Source: Oscheius tipulae | Lineage: Eukaryota > Nematoda > Chromadorea > Rhabditida > Rhabditidae | Length of the DNA: 64,000 nt | Direction: 5' to 3' | Assembly: GCA_037178975.1 (NCBI GenBank) | Contig: JASJZH010000006.1 | Location: 9,176,001-9,240,000 of the forward strand | Shown: positions 12,081 to 24,150 of the stretch, piece by piece | Layout: each line of letters starts with the position of its first letter | Position numbering within the stretch: the first letter of the stretch is position 1 | The notes under the pieces: generated by a model | Told to the model about the DNA's origin: nothing | Seen by the model: the letters and a program-made list of their open reading frames with translations, nothing else | Database searches by the model: none | Program-made: the position numbers and the translations under genes

Positions 12081-12619
12081 TGTAGTTGTCTTGCATTCCA
12101 GCTGAAACGGTCAACTATGATTTGTACGCAAATGCAAAAAGTTCCACCATCGACAAGTCGGGTGACATCGGTATCTAAAAGATTTACTCGAGATAGTGCT
12201 CACAAGTCAATCCTTATGTACTGTATTTGCTAGAATCCTTCTGTCTTCATCTTCTATCAACGAGTAAATTTTTGTTTCTGGGCCCGAGATAGAGAGAAGT
12301 CATGTCATGTTTTTGAGATACCCGTCTCGAAAAAAATTATAAGACATTGAACATGGCAGCCATCATTATATTATCATCAAGATGAATGATTTTCGGCTTT
12401 TGCGTTCCTTCAAGCTTACCAATGTTTAGTTCTGATCTTAAAAATTTTTCTAGTACTAACTAGCACACAGCCTAGCTATATTGTAAAAATAAAAACTAAT
12501 CAAAATCTCTTAGTTTCTGGTCTTTTCATAATTTCCTGTGTGCGCATGTGCACCCGTACCCTATTTCCTCTCCGAGCTCACCTCGAGTCCTCTGCCGTTC
12601 CACTTCCACACCTACAACT

Positions 12620-13990
12620 ATGGTCGACCAAGCTACTCGTTTCATCGCAGCAGTAATGATGGGAATCGTACTTTACAATCTGTAGCACAAATTCTATTAC
12701 ATTCTAGGCCGCCTTCTTCGGTTTCGTCTGGACCATTTACATAGTTGGTGTCGCTGTCACTTCCGGAGTCTCTGATATAACCACCTTCACTGCCATCGGT
12801 TGTTTTCGGGCAGCAGCGAATCTGTTTGCCATTTGTGGATACCTGTACTGGGAGCTGCCTTGTACTGTTTTGTAAGAAAGTTTCTGTACCTGAGCGTAGT
12901 CTTTAAGTGGGAGAAGAGGTATAGATGTCCGGATTAATCATTTCGTGACTACAACCATGGCCAACATGTACACAATCTCGCAAATTATGCTCTTGCTTCA
13001 AGTCCTGGACCGTATCTTCATCTACACCATCAGAAAACATTATACGCGTTATGTTTCACCAATCGTCATTGCGGTTAAAGGATGAAAATTGGGGGGTAAC
13101 TGGTAACTTTTAGGTAATCTTCAGTGCTCTGGTTGGATGGCGGATTTATGTGGTTATGAATATTTATGAAGATGGATGTCTCTTGATCTAGTGAGTGTTT
13201 CCTTTTCACTGTAAAAGTTCGTTTCAGCGACGAGGAAACATTGGGATGGGTGATGTATCCGGAAAGATGTCAGGGATACTTCTATGCAGGCGATCTTCTC
13301 ACAGCTAATGTTGTCTTGTATAGCGGAGTGGTTCTTCACATTATTTGCATTGTGATCATCGTATTCTTTAAGGTAATTTCAGTTTTGTTATACCACATTC
13401 TGCTAGTATGTTCGGGTCTTGAGTCAAAAATAGGACAGTCTACTGCCCCAACGGGAACAGATTGGTATGCTATGGATATGAAATTGACATGGACTTAACA
13501 CTGAAATGTCAGAATTGTAAGATCAGGAAAAGACACGGACAGGTTATGAAAAGTGGAGATGGAAAGAAAATGAGGAAATGACAGTTGACATGGTAAAAAT
13601 ATGGATAGGGTAGGTATACGTAAAAAGATACCTGTTGTTCATGTTATTTTCATTGACGTTTCAGGCAATGCGGAAAGGAAGCAGCCAAAAGATTCGACAA
13701 ACTGACGTTATCCTTTACATTCAAACTGTCCTCCAACAGCTCTTATTTGTCATCGATCTGTCCTGCATGGTGTATGTGTCACCGAAAGTAGCAGAGATCC
13801 CCATTCTTGGGTTCGTTTGCCTCACCTACACTGGAGAACTTGTTCATGTGTTTGACGGGTACGAACGGACATGGTGACATCACAATCTGTGTTTAGATTT
13901 TTCATGCTTCTTTTCCAACAAAAACTGCTTGAACCTGTTAAGAAACTGTTCAATAAGGAGAAAAGAACTACTACAATGCTCTTCCGTTAG
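12620..13990 (+). CDS. serpentine 7TM receptor-like protein
   Basis: Seven exons, 12620-12667, 12708-12871, 12908-13073, 13114-13190, 13228-13372, 13665-13858 and 13897-13990, sum to 888 nt and stay in one frame: 295 residues. Hydrophobic segments recur along the chain: FIAAVMMGIAAFFGFVWTIY near the start, then around residues 45-70, 95-115, 125-140, 175-200, 215-235 and 240-260. This fits a seven-helix membrane protein with a basic C-terminal tail (KKLFNKEKRTTTM). Layout, length and the Cys-bearing loop (YPERCQGYFY) are like nematode serpentine chemoreceptors, but no named sub-family is recognised. The exon 3 acceptor (CTTTAAG) is weak and was chosen because it alone keeps the frame. If that assignment is right, it would sit in the plasma membrane, probably of sensory cells; ligand unknown. 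Confidence 0.7.
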
Positions 13991-14779
13991 TTTGTCATCA
14001 TATTTTGCCCATTATATTTTCAGTCTAAATCGAAGTATACTCGTCTGTCAGCTCTCCCGGTGAAAGTTAATATGCTAATGTAATCTATCTGTTCCTGTGC
14101 CATTTGGTCCTTTTTATACCGTATCCTTTGTGTATCTCATCTGATAGTATAAAAAATTAAGAAAAGTAAGAGTGATGGTTGTTCTGAAAACCGTACAATC
14201 AAAAGAGCATGTCTGAGTTCTGTTTTCGATTTTTTGAAATTGTACCAGCTGTTCATGGAATTCGCACATTAATTCAATAAAATCATTGTTTTGATAACAA
14301 CCGTGTGAAAAACAAGCGCCCGAGATTGAGGACACGTGCCCTTTTTGCTTTTCTGTCTCGGATCTCCGCCAGTTCATCTTCCCAGCGCTTATTTTTTTTT
14401 GTTCATTTTTGGGCAGTCTGACCATTAGAGCCTTGTCTCATTTGTCTTTCGCGGATCAACGAACAAGGCGAATAAAACTTGCAGCGTGTCGGTGAAACAC
14501 CAGGGGTAGTCTAAGATTCCTCTGAGTCACACGATGTTGTGGCTTTCTCGAAGCAGGAAGAAACTTTAGTAGAGCACAGTTCAGCGAAATGGCCAGTTCG
14601 GCCAAAAACGATCTAATTTAATAGCGTTAACAAAACAGATGGGCGAAGAACGCAGCCGAAAGATTCGAATTCGTCCATTTAGTGTCATTGCAAACATATG
14701 GATATCATTAAAGACTAAGTTTTTAAATTATATGACTCTATGTAGTCTCTTCATTACTTTGAACCAGATGGTCTTACCA

Positions 14780-15110
14780 TCTACTGTCAAGTAAACAGGT
14801 CATAAAAAGCTGTCTTGATAGTGGAAAAGTAATCATTTTACCTAGACTCTTTGTTAAAAAAGGCAAGAGTTTGTGGACATATTGACAGTGACAGGATAAG
14901 GGTATGAAGTTGACATTAAGCAGTTGGGAGTAGCAGATTGACAGAAAGGGAACAAACAACAGGGTAAAACTAGAACATTGTTTTGGTGGTTGACAGGGGT
15001 TGGTTGAAATCACAGAATAGACTACACATCAAAGTATTTTAAATCGACAGTTTCACACGAACGGAACAGATTGACAGAGACACATTGACAAAAAAAAAGA
15101 AGTAACAGGA
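14780..15110. repeat. degenerate TTGACA-rich minisatellite
   Basis: The word TTGACA or ATTGACAG recurs about every 25-60 bp (for example near 14889, 14918, 14945, 14999 and 15070-15090), often followed by G-rich or GGNACA words. Related words occur in the fifth intron of the 7TM gene (about 13430-13570). It looks like an old minisatellite. Confidence 0.4.
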
Positions 15111-15149
15111 GACAAAGCGTTATGATGGACTGGCAAACTTTACTAGTAT

Positions 15150-15262
15150 GTTCTGACTGTAATTCAGCATTTTTTTTTAGAGAAAGTTAGATGAAATTGT
15201 CTTTTTTTATTGCATAAGTGGCGTTTAGGGGGAAAAAAAATAAAGATTTACATCTCTTGATC
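15150..15262 (+). repeat. isolated copy of the 150-bp array unit
   Basis: This stretch matches 11376-11475: both begin CTGACTGTAATTCAGCA or a one-base variant, then have a T run, AGAAAGTTAGATGAAATTGTC, a T run with ATTGC, an A run, and GATTTACATCT. Identity is high over about 100 bp, apart from a short insertion. Confidence 0.8.
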
Positions 15263-15369
15263 CTTTCCCATTACAAGAAAGACTGCATAATCGAGGGTGC
15301 GCCTCGAGGCCGGACTAACCTTTTGGCTGCTGAATCATATGTGTCCGGATCAAGAATCCTAAGCACTTT

Positions 15370-16045
15370 TTCGAGCCAACCCGAGGTCATCTCACACATC
15401 GCTCTTTCTGGGCTTTGTAGCCGTTTCTTCCAGAGACTTGGAGGCGCACAAAGTCATCACGTGGAACCCGAACCGGCTGGAAGGAGAGAGATGGATTGCA
15501 CCATTCTGTCAACCTGGAAACATTGAAACCCAAAGAATAAAAGATGACTGTTCTTGAGAGATATGTTACATGGATGTTGTCTTTTCCGGGGCGAGAGCAT
15601 CTCGGACTGGAACACTTTCGCTCCTGTCCATTGTTTGCCGGACAGTGCTTCTCGCGCACTCTCTTTCTGACTCAGAAAAGCTGAAAATAGAAGTTGACGT
15701 CAGGCGCCTCCCGGAAAAGGTTCAGTTTCAGGAGTCTATTCGCTTAACGCTTGTCAACGAGTCTCTTTTTCTGCGAAATGGGTAAGAATGCAGAAAGAAG
15801 TTGACTATGCGTCACCTTCTGCTGCGTACTACACTCGCTTCGAATCAGCACAGATGTGATAGCAGGAAGTTGTGACAGTTTGCAGTAAACAAGGCCACCA
15901 GATCGCAATCCCCCAGTTTCTCTTTCGATGATCGAGCAGAACACATCTCCAGAGTAATTGATCCCTTGTACCAGAATGAGCGATCGAGTCGGAGCGTCTT
16001 GTTGATGACCACAGACTACATGCTGTTTTCTACCCGAAATTGGTG
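15370..16045 (-). pseudogene. open-frame fragments, possibly a decayed or unresolved gene
   Basis: On - one frame is open for about 80 codons from about 16045 down to 15800 (GRKQHVVCGHQQD, then LILVQGINYSGDVFCSIIE, LRSGGLVYCKLSQLPAITSV) and ends near a GTGACG donor. A second candidate exon follows a TATTTTCAG acceptor near 15685 (FSESERECARSTVRQTMD, to a TAA), and a third follows GTTTCCAG near 15510 (WCNPSLSFQPVRVPRDDFV). The phases of these pieces do not join with any splice sites I could find, so this is either a broken gene or a model I could not solve. No family is recognised. Confidence 0.25.
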
Positions 16046-17882
16046 TTCAAGAAATCAAGTTTGAAATGACCGCCAAGTGACGCATAGCCTTCCTCCTATT
16101 TTTGAACCGATCGTCACCTAATGGTTCTTCTCAGACAGACTTACGGAGCACGGACACCGACTAAGAGACCAGGAAACAGAACAATTAGATAGCTTTTTGT
16201 CAGCCATTATCGTAAATATTTCGCCGATTATCGACTGGAGTAGCGAGCCGCCTTCCCGATGTCTGTTCCATTTCTATCGGACGATTTCTGATCGGGTGAG
16301 AGAATCGAACAAAACGGTCGTTGGAGAAACAGGTGTAAGATGCCTACAGCCTAAGGCCATAAGCGGTCAAACAATGAAAGCATTCAGGGGGCTGTACAGT
16401 TACAACAGAGTCACCTCCACAGTCGTCCATTCTCCTCTGTGTCTCCCTTGTATCAGACATCTTCCATTTTCGAACTTTCTCGAACTTATATCAGTAAACA
16501 GTAGACGCCTTCCCGCTGATTAATATCCACAACATGTGTCAGACACCACAAACAGAATTTATAGGAACCACTCGAGTCGTAGTATTTTGCACCCAGCCTG
16601 TACCCCCTTCTCCTCTTTTCTGGAACAAGCCGTTCCGCGACTCTCCTTTTGCGACTACTGGTTTTTATCGGAAGGGGCTGATTATAGACTATGACTATTT
16701 TGGTGGCAGGCGGCCACTTTCACCGACAGGGTCAGCAAAAGCAAGTGCATAGACGTAAGGTGATAATTTGCTGATAAGGCTGCGGAGCCTCTTGAAATCT
16801 GATGAAATTATGGCTCTGTTCTGGTAGTCTGATTGCGGAGTATCCAAGTTTGGTCACGGTCAGTTTCCTTGAAGGATAGCCAGAGGAATGCTGTTCGCCT
16901 TACCGCAAAGACTTGATTCGCGTTCTCACGCCTTTTGCCAGGATGCTAATGTGCACCGATCTTTAGAAGCGTTCTCAGGATAACTTCAAGAGGGAGCCCA
17001 CTTGTCAGTTGCAGCAAAAACATAGTCTCTAGCTCTTCAAAGCGAAGATCGGCCTTGAGGGTCCACGCGATCCCTTCCGGACCATATCATATACAGTCAG
17101 TAAAAGTACGCATACGTCATTTGGACGACTTATTAGGTCCGCTCAACAAACATGACCCTATGATGATACAGCCAGCCTATTTTGGGGAGAAGACTCCTTT
17201 TTCTGTTTTCCTGGAAACAGTTTGTATAACATTTGGTTTTTTGGACTGGCCGTCCTTTGCAAGTCAAACTAGGTGCAGAACTCGTCGCTGTAATTTTTGA
17301 AGCTGATCCTCTCGCGAGAACTTCCTATGAAATTGTATCTGCACGTCGTTTTTTCCACAGCTCCAATCGGACACACGTATGCACTAAGGAAGTTAATCCA
17401 CTCTACATGGGAAAAGTTTATAGCGTTCCGTGGAGCATGAAAAAAATGACATAAGGAAGTGAGCAATCTTTGCTCCAAATAACTGGTTACCGGGAGCCCT
17501 GTCAGGAAACCAATGTTAAATATTTTCACGGGGGTCTCATGCAAACATAAGTTACTTCTTGGTACCTCGGCTGAGCAAATGTTTTCACGCTGTTTTTAGG
17601 CTTCGAAGGGTTTTGGCATATGACTTGGCGCAAAGAGTTCCTTCTTGCTCCTCTCCCAGACCATGTTTTCGAGAAAGCTCTCCCCCTCGAAAAACACCAT
17701 ATTCATAACATGTGTTTATCCGATTTCACTCTTGTTTGTTTTGACCTTTGTTCAATGGCTAGTAATCCTAGCGCCTGCACATCTGGGGCGGGAGACGGCG
17801 GCACGTGGCCAAGCAGGGAGGGGCGGAGCCTTGGGCGTACCAGGGGCAGAACCGCAGTCAGCTGAAGACAACCACTACAGCC

Positions 17883-18237
17883 ATGTCCATGCGAAAGAGG
17901 ACTATCTTTTCCAAGCTTATGCGTCTTGTTGGACGTGGAAGTGAGTTACTATCCTTTTACCATTTGGGTATCCATTCCTTATCCTAATCATCTTTCTCAT
18001 TCCTTTTTACAGATCAAGTGCAATCATCCCGCAAATGCCTTACCCAGATTTATGAGGAGAGAAAGCGGCAGCGTCAACGGTAATCCCAATTTTAAGACAA
18101 TTTGATAATGACATTGGTTTAGGACATCACAATCCTCGCATCTCTCTCAAATTGAGCCGATGCCTACAATTGAGGAGGAAGACGAGGAGGTGTTCCTGCA
18201 CGAGCAGATCGTGTTCCAGCTGTCTACCCGAATTTGA
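17883..18237 (+). CDS. small basic-then-acidic protein, 79 residues
   Basis: Three exons, 17883-17940, 18013-18079 and 18123-18237, total 240 nt and keep one frame. The N-terminal half is strongly basic (MSMRKRTIFSKLMRLVGRG, then EERKRQRQR) and the C-terminal half acidic (TIEEEDEEVFLHEQ), ending in FQLSTRI. There is no signal peptide or membrane segment. A CACTACAG acceptor lies two bases before the ATG, fitting trans-splicing. The charge split would suit a nucleic-acid or protein-binding peptide, but that is speculation; no family is recognised. Consensus introns (73 and 43 bp) and exact phase make it a good gene despite its size. Confidence 0.6.
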
Positions 18238-18463
18238 GAAATGTCTCTCACCAGAGCCGTCCCATGCCCCCCTTACATTCAACGAGCTCCCTATTCTATT
18301 CATCCAAATATTTCTACGGGTCAACATCGTGTAAATAGACTTCTTGCAAAATAACAGCTTTATCTTTGACATCCTTGTTTTTTTTCTCTCTCTCTTCTCA
18401 TCCATACCATTGAGTCCACAAATCAAGAAATCATCACGTCAGTAGCTCACGAAGCGTACTGAT

Positions 18464-18901
18464 ATGGTCTCTCTTCTGAAAACAGTTTTGACTCCCTGCA
18501 CTCTCACATGTCTCTTGACTATTTACTTTGGGGCAAGGGGATTTAACGACAAACAGATTGTGGGAGTCGTCTCTCTCTTCCTCGAGGTAAAAAACGTGAC
18601 TGTTTTAAATCAAGGCCTCGGGGCTTGGGTGCTAAACAGTAGTATTGCCATGAAGTGGAATAGGTGTAATAGTGTTCAAAAGGTGAGGAGGCTTGCTGCT
18701 GCGAGAGAGAAGAAACACTTTTTCCCCGAGGCCGCAGGGGTCTTTGAATCGCCGCCAAAGAGTCTCACTTTGTGATGGATGGTAACCTAAAAATAGGCAT
18801 TTTAGTACCTCTTCGAGAAAGAACTGATCACTGTCATTTTCCGGTAACAACATTACTCTTTACATAACTTTCAGCTGTTTTTCTCTCTCCCACGGCAGGC
18901 A
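18464..18901 (+). CDS. possible small membrane/secreted peptide gene
   Basis: ATG 18464 opens a hydrophobic N-terminus (MVSLLKTVLTPCTLTCLLTI) of 41 codons, ending CTCGAG at a GTAAAA donor. Joining to an ACTTTCAG acceptor at about 18873 adds about nine residues (LFFSLPRQA) before a TGA. The peptide would be about 50 residues with one or two hydrophobic stretches. The splice signals are only fair and no family is known, so this is a weak call. Confidence 0.2.
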
Positions 18902-19468
18902 TGAATATTCACATGGAAGTAGTAAGTCTGACTCATCAACAACCGGAAATCAGCCGATACGTTGCTATCATTTTCAGCGGCTGTTCTCATGATTCAAAAA
19001 TGGGAGCTTATTTTCAGCCACACGTTCGACCAGTCTAATTGGCAGGACTGTTCGCTTCGCGCCGACACCCTCCCTTTAAAGCGGAATGGAGAGACAGTTT
19101 CTCTGCAAAATAGAGGATTAGCGTTTCATCGTTGATAAGCGCCCAACTGATGACAGTCTTGCGTGCTGCATAAGAGTTATGTGGAAGCTTTAGTAAACAG
19201 AGGTCAAAAATAGCTGGTTCATATCTCCCCTGGCTAATCTAGACGTGGAGGGGAATATGAGCAGCTTTTGATGAGGGTGTGATGTGGCTTGGGTCTACAA
19301 ATAAGAATGTCGAAATCAGGGAGAAGGCTACTTTTAGTTACGCATTGGAGAAATATGTTTTAGGGTGTAGGAAAATCTGGTTAACTTTGCTAGTTTCCTA
19401 AACATCGAAAGCTTTCCTAGAATCATTTACCAAGAAAATACAACACTAAATCTCACTCGTGCTTGTTC

Positions 19469-19540
19469 TAATCACGGAGTTGAATTCCGCGCCCTGTCTT
19501 CAATTTTAGGCTGACCACTATACTCTGTTCGGTTACTGGA
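19469..19540 (-). repeat. tRNA-derived fragment
   Basis: On - the sequence has an A-box-like ATAGTGGTCAGCCT and, about 25 bases later, a B-box-like GCGGAATTCAACTCC. The overall fold is degenerate. It belongs with similar fragments at 4.44, 23.66 and 49.87 kb. Confidence 0.4.
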
Positions 19541-20549
19541 AAGAGCCAAGATCTCTATTGTCCCGGTATCCAGTACTCACCCGCACCGTCTCGAATGTTA
19601 AAATTGACCTGACGCCAACTGTTGTGTACATTACATAGTCTTAACAGGGTCTTTGGAACTTCTTGTCCTGCACTCAGTATTTTTGTTCAGGTGCAAGCAA
19701 ACCATCTGAGCTGTCAAGCGTCCTTCAAAACAAACGGCTCTTCCATCTTGTTTTGCCACCAGTCATTTGGTAACAATCGTAAAGGTTGACTCATTCTCCC
19801 TTTCACAAACCGACACTCTTTCTCAAATGATTCAGTCTGAAGTAGTGGCTGACCTGTTTGCCCCAGTGTTTGTTTAACAACGCCAGTTTATGGATTTGAA
19901 AACAATGGGAAGGTTCGACTCATCGATGAACACCTATTTTAGCCTCGTTTTAATATGCTGGTCGGTCGGCCTCCAGCGCATCAAAGTTCAAAATTGAGGT
20001 GCGTCCTTTCCCGCTGAGAGAGCGGTAAAGGGAAATCGCATTGCAGGGCCGCTTATGGCTCTCCATTTCCGGAGATTACTTTTCCGGGGCTGAAAATGTG
20101 AAGATTCTTATCTGACGGACACTCATAGCCAGGATGTTGTCAAAACTAGCCCACGTGGTCCTCTGTACGAGCTTATCTTAACTGCCTTTGCACGTTTTAG
20201 GAGACTAGTTTTTGGCCTGGGTATTGAGATGTTTGTACCCTGCAAGTGATAGCTCTTGCGCTGTCCCCCGAAAACAGCTGCTTAATTTCCGTGGCGGAAG
20301 TCCTGACGTACCGTTGACAAATTGGGATGATCTCCTAGAGGTGGAGGTCATGGGTTTTCCGAACATCGAATCACACAACAAATACTGTCAGGAAATCTTG
20401 TTAAGGGGAACAGGAAGAGCGTAGGCGAGTGGAACATCAGACTATACTGTGGAATCATCTGAATAATGAACCTTGAGAAATTTCGGGTACTCTAAGATGG
20501 TATGGGTCAGAGCTATTCCTGCAGCTGAGACGGACGGGATTTGTAACTT

Positions 20550-20800
20550 TGTCTACAAGATACGGGGAAAGTGTTCAATTCACGAGGTAGTACGGAAGAG
20601 GATTGCTTTTAGTGTAAAGACTGTCGAGACAGTACGGAATTTAAAATTTGTTTCCGTAGCTGAGAGGGTACGGGAGAGAGTTCTGCTACCGATATGATAC
20701 GGGCGACACTATGCTCAGTTCCAAGAAGTGTACGGAAGAGAATGGGTTTGGAAACACTGGCTGCCGAGACGGTTCGGTAAAAACTTCGCACGTGTACCGA
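20550..20800 (+). repeat. degenerate GTACGG minisatellite block
   Basis: Seven copies of TACGG or a one-base variant lie at about 20561, 20592, 20633, 20668, 20697, 20731 and 20773, that is every 29-42 bp. The longer unit reads roughly GTACGGAAGAGNATTG followed by CTGTCGAGACA. This is the densest block of the family in the window. Confidence 0.7.
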
Positions 20801-21634
20801 GGTGGAATCAGGTGCTCTTACTATGCCTAGGTGGTCCTCATCCTCGTCTGTTTGACTGTTTTGTCAAAAACAAACTTAAGACCTTCTTAAAATACCGTTC
20901 TATTTGTTCAAGATGAGTAAATGTGATCAGTCTCGAGCTGCCGCGTGAGACTCCTGATACTCCACCATTCTGATAAAGCTGTTGACCGTTTGTCCTATCT
21001 TCAAACATTTGCTCTCGAGTGTTGACAGACGAGCGCATTGAACAATGGGAAAGAAGTCCCACGTGCAAATCGGCCTCTCTCCTCTCGTTTAAACGTTGCT
21101 CTTCTTCATTTCTTCTCGCTCGAGAGCAAAGAGCATATGAAGAAGCCCTTAAGTGAAACTTCCTGCACGGGATTGTTTGAACTCATCTTCTCGCCGCTCT
21201 TAACACGGGTACACTGCTAGAACAGGGGGCCACACCTAATACTTCTTTCGGATCAAAGGGCACGCTCTGACAGTATGGATTAGTGTAAATTTCCCGTTTG
21301 TTGTACTGAAAAGGAAGCGGACAATGCGTCAGTTCGCCATTGGGCGAACAAATCTTTGAAAACATTTTTTAGTCAGACAAGGTAAACATCGGAAGTTGTC
21401 GCTTCTGGGTGAATAGGTCAGGGTGTAAAGACGAGGAACTGTTGATAGAGAGAGAGAGAGAGAGAGACTGGGACGTTAAAAATGTGTCTCTGTCTTCAAA
21501 GGAGCTCCAACTTTTTTCAGTATCTGGCATAGTTGCAAGTTGGGGTGCTACAACATGTAATATCAATAGTGATTCCATCATTCCTGCCAGAGTCCATCAC
21601 GGCTAAATTGCAATTAAGTCCAGGAATTTCACAC

Positions 21635-21847
21635 TCATGAACTTGTTACTTCATTACTCAATTCTCCCTGTAGGTCTCCGCTTGCACCGAAGAGGACAGG
21701 ACACATCATCAACCACATTGCACTGATCAATTCTAGTCGTGGTACCTGCAAAAAACATAACGGATGACAGCAATGCGTATCGTTTACGCACATTAACGTT
21801 GGTGCGATGACCGGTAGGAGAGGGAGGATAAAATTTTGAACCCTCAT
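21635..21847 (-). CDS. possible small secreted peptide
   Basis: A 70-codon frame starts with a plausible signal peptide (MRVQNFILPLLPVIAPTLMC). A possible internal intron (GTAAAC to TTTTGCAG) shares the frame. A second frame after the same acceptor is Cys-rich (RIDQCNVVDDVSCPLRCKRR), the kind of composition seen in secreted nematode peptides, but its phase does not fit the first exon. The right reading cannot be settled from sequence alone. Confidence 0.25.
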   Translation of the reverse strand: MRVQNFILPLLPVIAPTLMCVNDTHCCHPLCFLQVPRLELISAMWLMMCPVLFGASGDLQGELSNEVTSS

Positions 21848-22856
21848 CGTATAGACAAAGCTTTTCGGCTGATTCTATCTAGAAAACTAAGGGACGGCCA
21901 GACATTGGAGGGAAGCCATGATACAAAACATTATAATGGAATTTTGGTATTTGTCTCTCTGTATCTGTTTCTGTCTTTGTCTGTTAGTTCATAGCAGCAG
22001 ATTGCTTTCTCCTCAATTCGGTGCAGCGCTGATTGACTCATCTTTCATTTTCAGCAAAAAGTGAAACCAGTTCATATCGAGTGCATAACCGAAGAGTACT
22101 CAAGTTACCGAACAATAACTAGTGGAAACGAAGAGTTTCTCGAAGGAGTTTCAATGACCAAAAGAACATGCTCGATTATTTGGAAAAACAAGCGCTGGTC
22201 AGAGAACGAGTCAGAGTTATGAATCTTCTCGCTGTCGACACCAACATTTCGGACAACATGCCCTAGACATGCACTATTTTGAAAGCACACGAGACGTCAA
22301 CAGAGATGATATGAAAACAGGAAAAAAGAAGTTGATAAGCGGGCCAAACATGGAGAGTCGAAAGTAGGGAATCGCATAAAAACAACCTTGGCAAGAGTAG
22401 GTTTATCAACATCATCGGTGTCAACTCATTCGAGGCAATTGATGCTGGAATTACTAAAATGTTGTAATAAATATACAAGGTAGAGCAGTAAAAAAAGAGG
22501 ATAGCTAAAATGGACAAATCGTGAGAATTGATCGAGGTGTTAGAGCAGCAACTGTCTCAATTGTTCAGGGCTACTGAATATGTTTGTTGAACTGTTTGTC
22601 CACGCACCCTGTTGCTTCCTCAAATCTCAGGTCGGAAATCGTCTATCTGAGTGCGAATGTTGAGCTTTTTGTACTCCCTATGACGGAAGAATCTGCATTT
22701 CATTTACCTCTTTATTTCCACAACAATAACTAACAAAGAACCAGAAAATCAAAGTTTAAGAAGGATACAAAGCATAAGCTTACAAAACCCCAAACAGAAG
22801 CAACATTTAATTGTCACATAATTATTACCTTGAGACTAAGTCAAAGTTCAACGCTT

Positions 22857-23250
22857 TTACAAATTTTCGATCCTTTCAGAGAAGGCATCGATTCTTTGTT
22901 TCTTCTGTTCGATTGTTGGTTCGACCAACATCCCCACAAGGGGCAGAAGTAGGTAGACTTTCATAAGATTTGTATGATTTTTCTTAGCAGAACTTGGATC
23001 CAACCAGGGTGCGAGAGACAGATTATTCATTTCCAACATTAGTTCTGACTCCTTTTTTGTTAACTCACGTTACAAGCATTTTTAGACATCTCTCCAACGA
23101 AACCACATTTAGCTATTGTGTGGGTACCCTAATTATTAGAAAACGTCTCTTTCGAGTAGACCCTTGTTTTGACGTGAGCTTTGACGTGTTCAGCAAAGTT
23201 GCGGAGCAGATCATGGGCTACAATACCACAGAACATCATTTCGCTTTTGG
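22857..23250 (-). CDS. possible small gene with one hydrophobic segment
   Basis: The 3' exon (about 23039-22857) encodes a Lys-rich stretch, a hydrophobic segment (KVYLLLPLVGMLVEP) and a charged tail ending QRIDAFSERIENL. A possible first exon begins near 23240 (MMFCGIVAHDLLRNFAEHVK). The intron between them has no strong consensus, so the join is uncertain. Size and single-helix layout would suit a small mitochondrial or ER membrane subunit, but no family is recognised. Confidence 0.3.
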
Positions 23251-23284
23251 AGCCGGTCTTCTATGTGACAAGCGTGAATGAAAT

Positions 23285-24150
23285 TTATCATTAAAAAAAA
23301 CAAAACTTCAAAGTCAAATTTGAGAGCCAGGATTTCATTTTTTTTGCGAGCCTAAAAAGTTGGTCAGGAGTTGTCGACTTCCTGTGCAAGATACTTGTCT
23401 TTAAAGCTATCAACAGACAGTTTTCAATTCTACCCTTCCATTGTCCCCGGTTTGAAAACAACAGTTACAACTCAAGACCGAAGCCGTTATATAAGGAGGG
23501 CACTCCCTTTAGGATTAAAACGGAACCTCCGCATAGAGTTTGTTGTCGAAGTAAACGGGCACTGTTCTGTCTGTCGTTCTTTTCAGAAGTTGTTTCGATG
23601 CTAACCCTTTCGATCCCCTCCCTCTTCCCCATTCAAGTTAAAAGTCGTTTGTTCCCAAAACCGCTGCGCAGAGTCGAACCCGAGTTGATTGGGCAGAATG
23701 CGGCTGCCTTAACAGTATACCACTTTTTTAATTATAAAATTGGAATTTTTCCCCTTTCGGTTAATTCTAACTGAATTTGGGTTTTTAAAAGCAGTTGAAG
23801 TTGACCAGTCAATTTTAAATAATTCCAAAAGATGTCCAAAAGAGTGACGACAGAGGGGTCTTTTCATATACAGGACGTTAATGTCTCGACACTCCAGTCT
23901 ACGTTCTACGATAGGTAGAATTTATTATCTACAGTCCTTTAAACCACAACTGAAGATCCCAATGAAAGTGATAGTTGGATAGCTATGATGTACAGGAAGC
24001 AGAGGGGGGAAAGGATATTTTCAAAGTTCATACAATTTCTAGCCCCAGAAACGTAATACACGTCTGCAGAGTACCCATAAACGGGGGCTAGGGAAAAGTT
24101 AAAACCAAAACAGAGGTACATAAATGGGTCATAGATTAAGAAGATCGCTT
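23285..24150. other. intergenic region before the BSDC1 3' end
   Basis: No gene can be supported in this 870 bp. It holds a tRNA-like fragment (23660-23724) and an A/T-rich stretch. Confidence 0.6.
23660..23724 (-). pseudogene. tRNA pseudogene or tRNA-derived element
   Basis: On - there is an A-box-like TGGTATACTGTTAAGGC and a B-box GGGTTCGACTC. An anticodon-like stem-loop is intact (GGCAG, seven-base loop CCGCATT, CTGCC), which would place GCA as the anticodon. The acceptor and T stems do not pair, and loop position 33 is C instead of T, so this is unlikely to be a working tRNA. Confidence 0.5.

Larger units (their letters stand above)
9285..12619. other. 3.3 kb AT-rich intergenic region
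   Basis: From 9285 to about 10840 there is non-coding sequence apart from a possible 53-codon three-exon gene (10101-10392, listed separately). From about 10840 to 12080 there is a regular degenerate array (listed separately). The last 500 bp before the 7TM gene are ordinary AT-rich sequence. Confidence 0.6.
13991..17882. other. 3.9 kb gene-poor region
   Basis: Contains a loose run of TTGACA-bearing words at about 14780-15110, a single unit of the 150-bp array (15150-15262), and some open-frame fragments at 15.37-16.05 kb (listed separately). Between 16.1 and 17.8 kb there are medium open frames on both strands without splice support or recognisable domains; nothing there can be defended as a gene. 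Confidence 0.55.
18238..22856. other. 4.6 kb gene-poor region
   Basis: Holds two weak small-gene candidates (18464-18915 and 21635-21847, listed separately), a GTACGG minisatellite block at 20.55-20.80 kb, a tRNA-like fragment at 19.47-19.54 kb and a (GA)n run at 21447-21467. The rest shows no coding or repeat structure that can be supported. Confidence 0.55.

Noticed and set aside
21447-21467. (GA)n run
   Set aside because: Ordinary microsatellite, no further significance seen.
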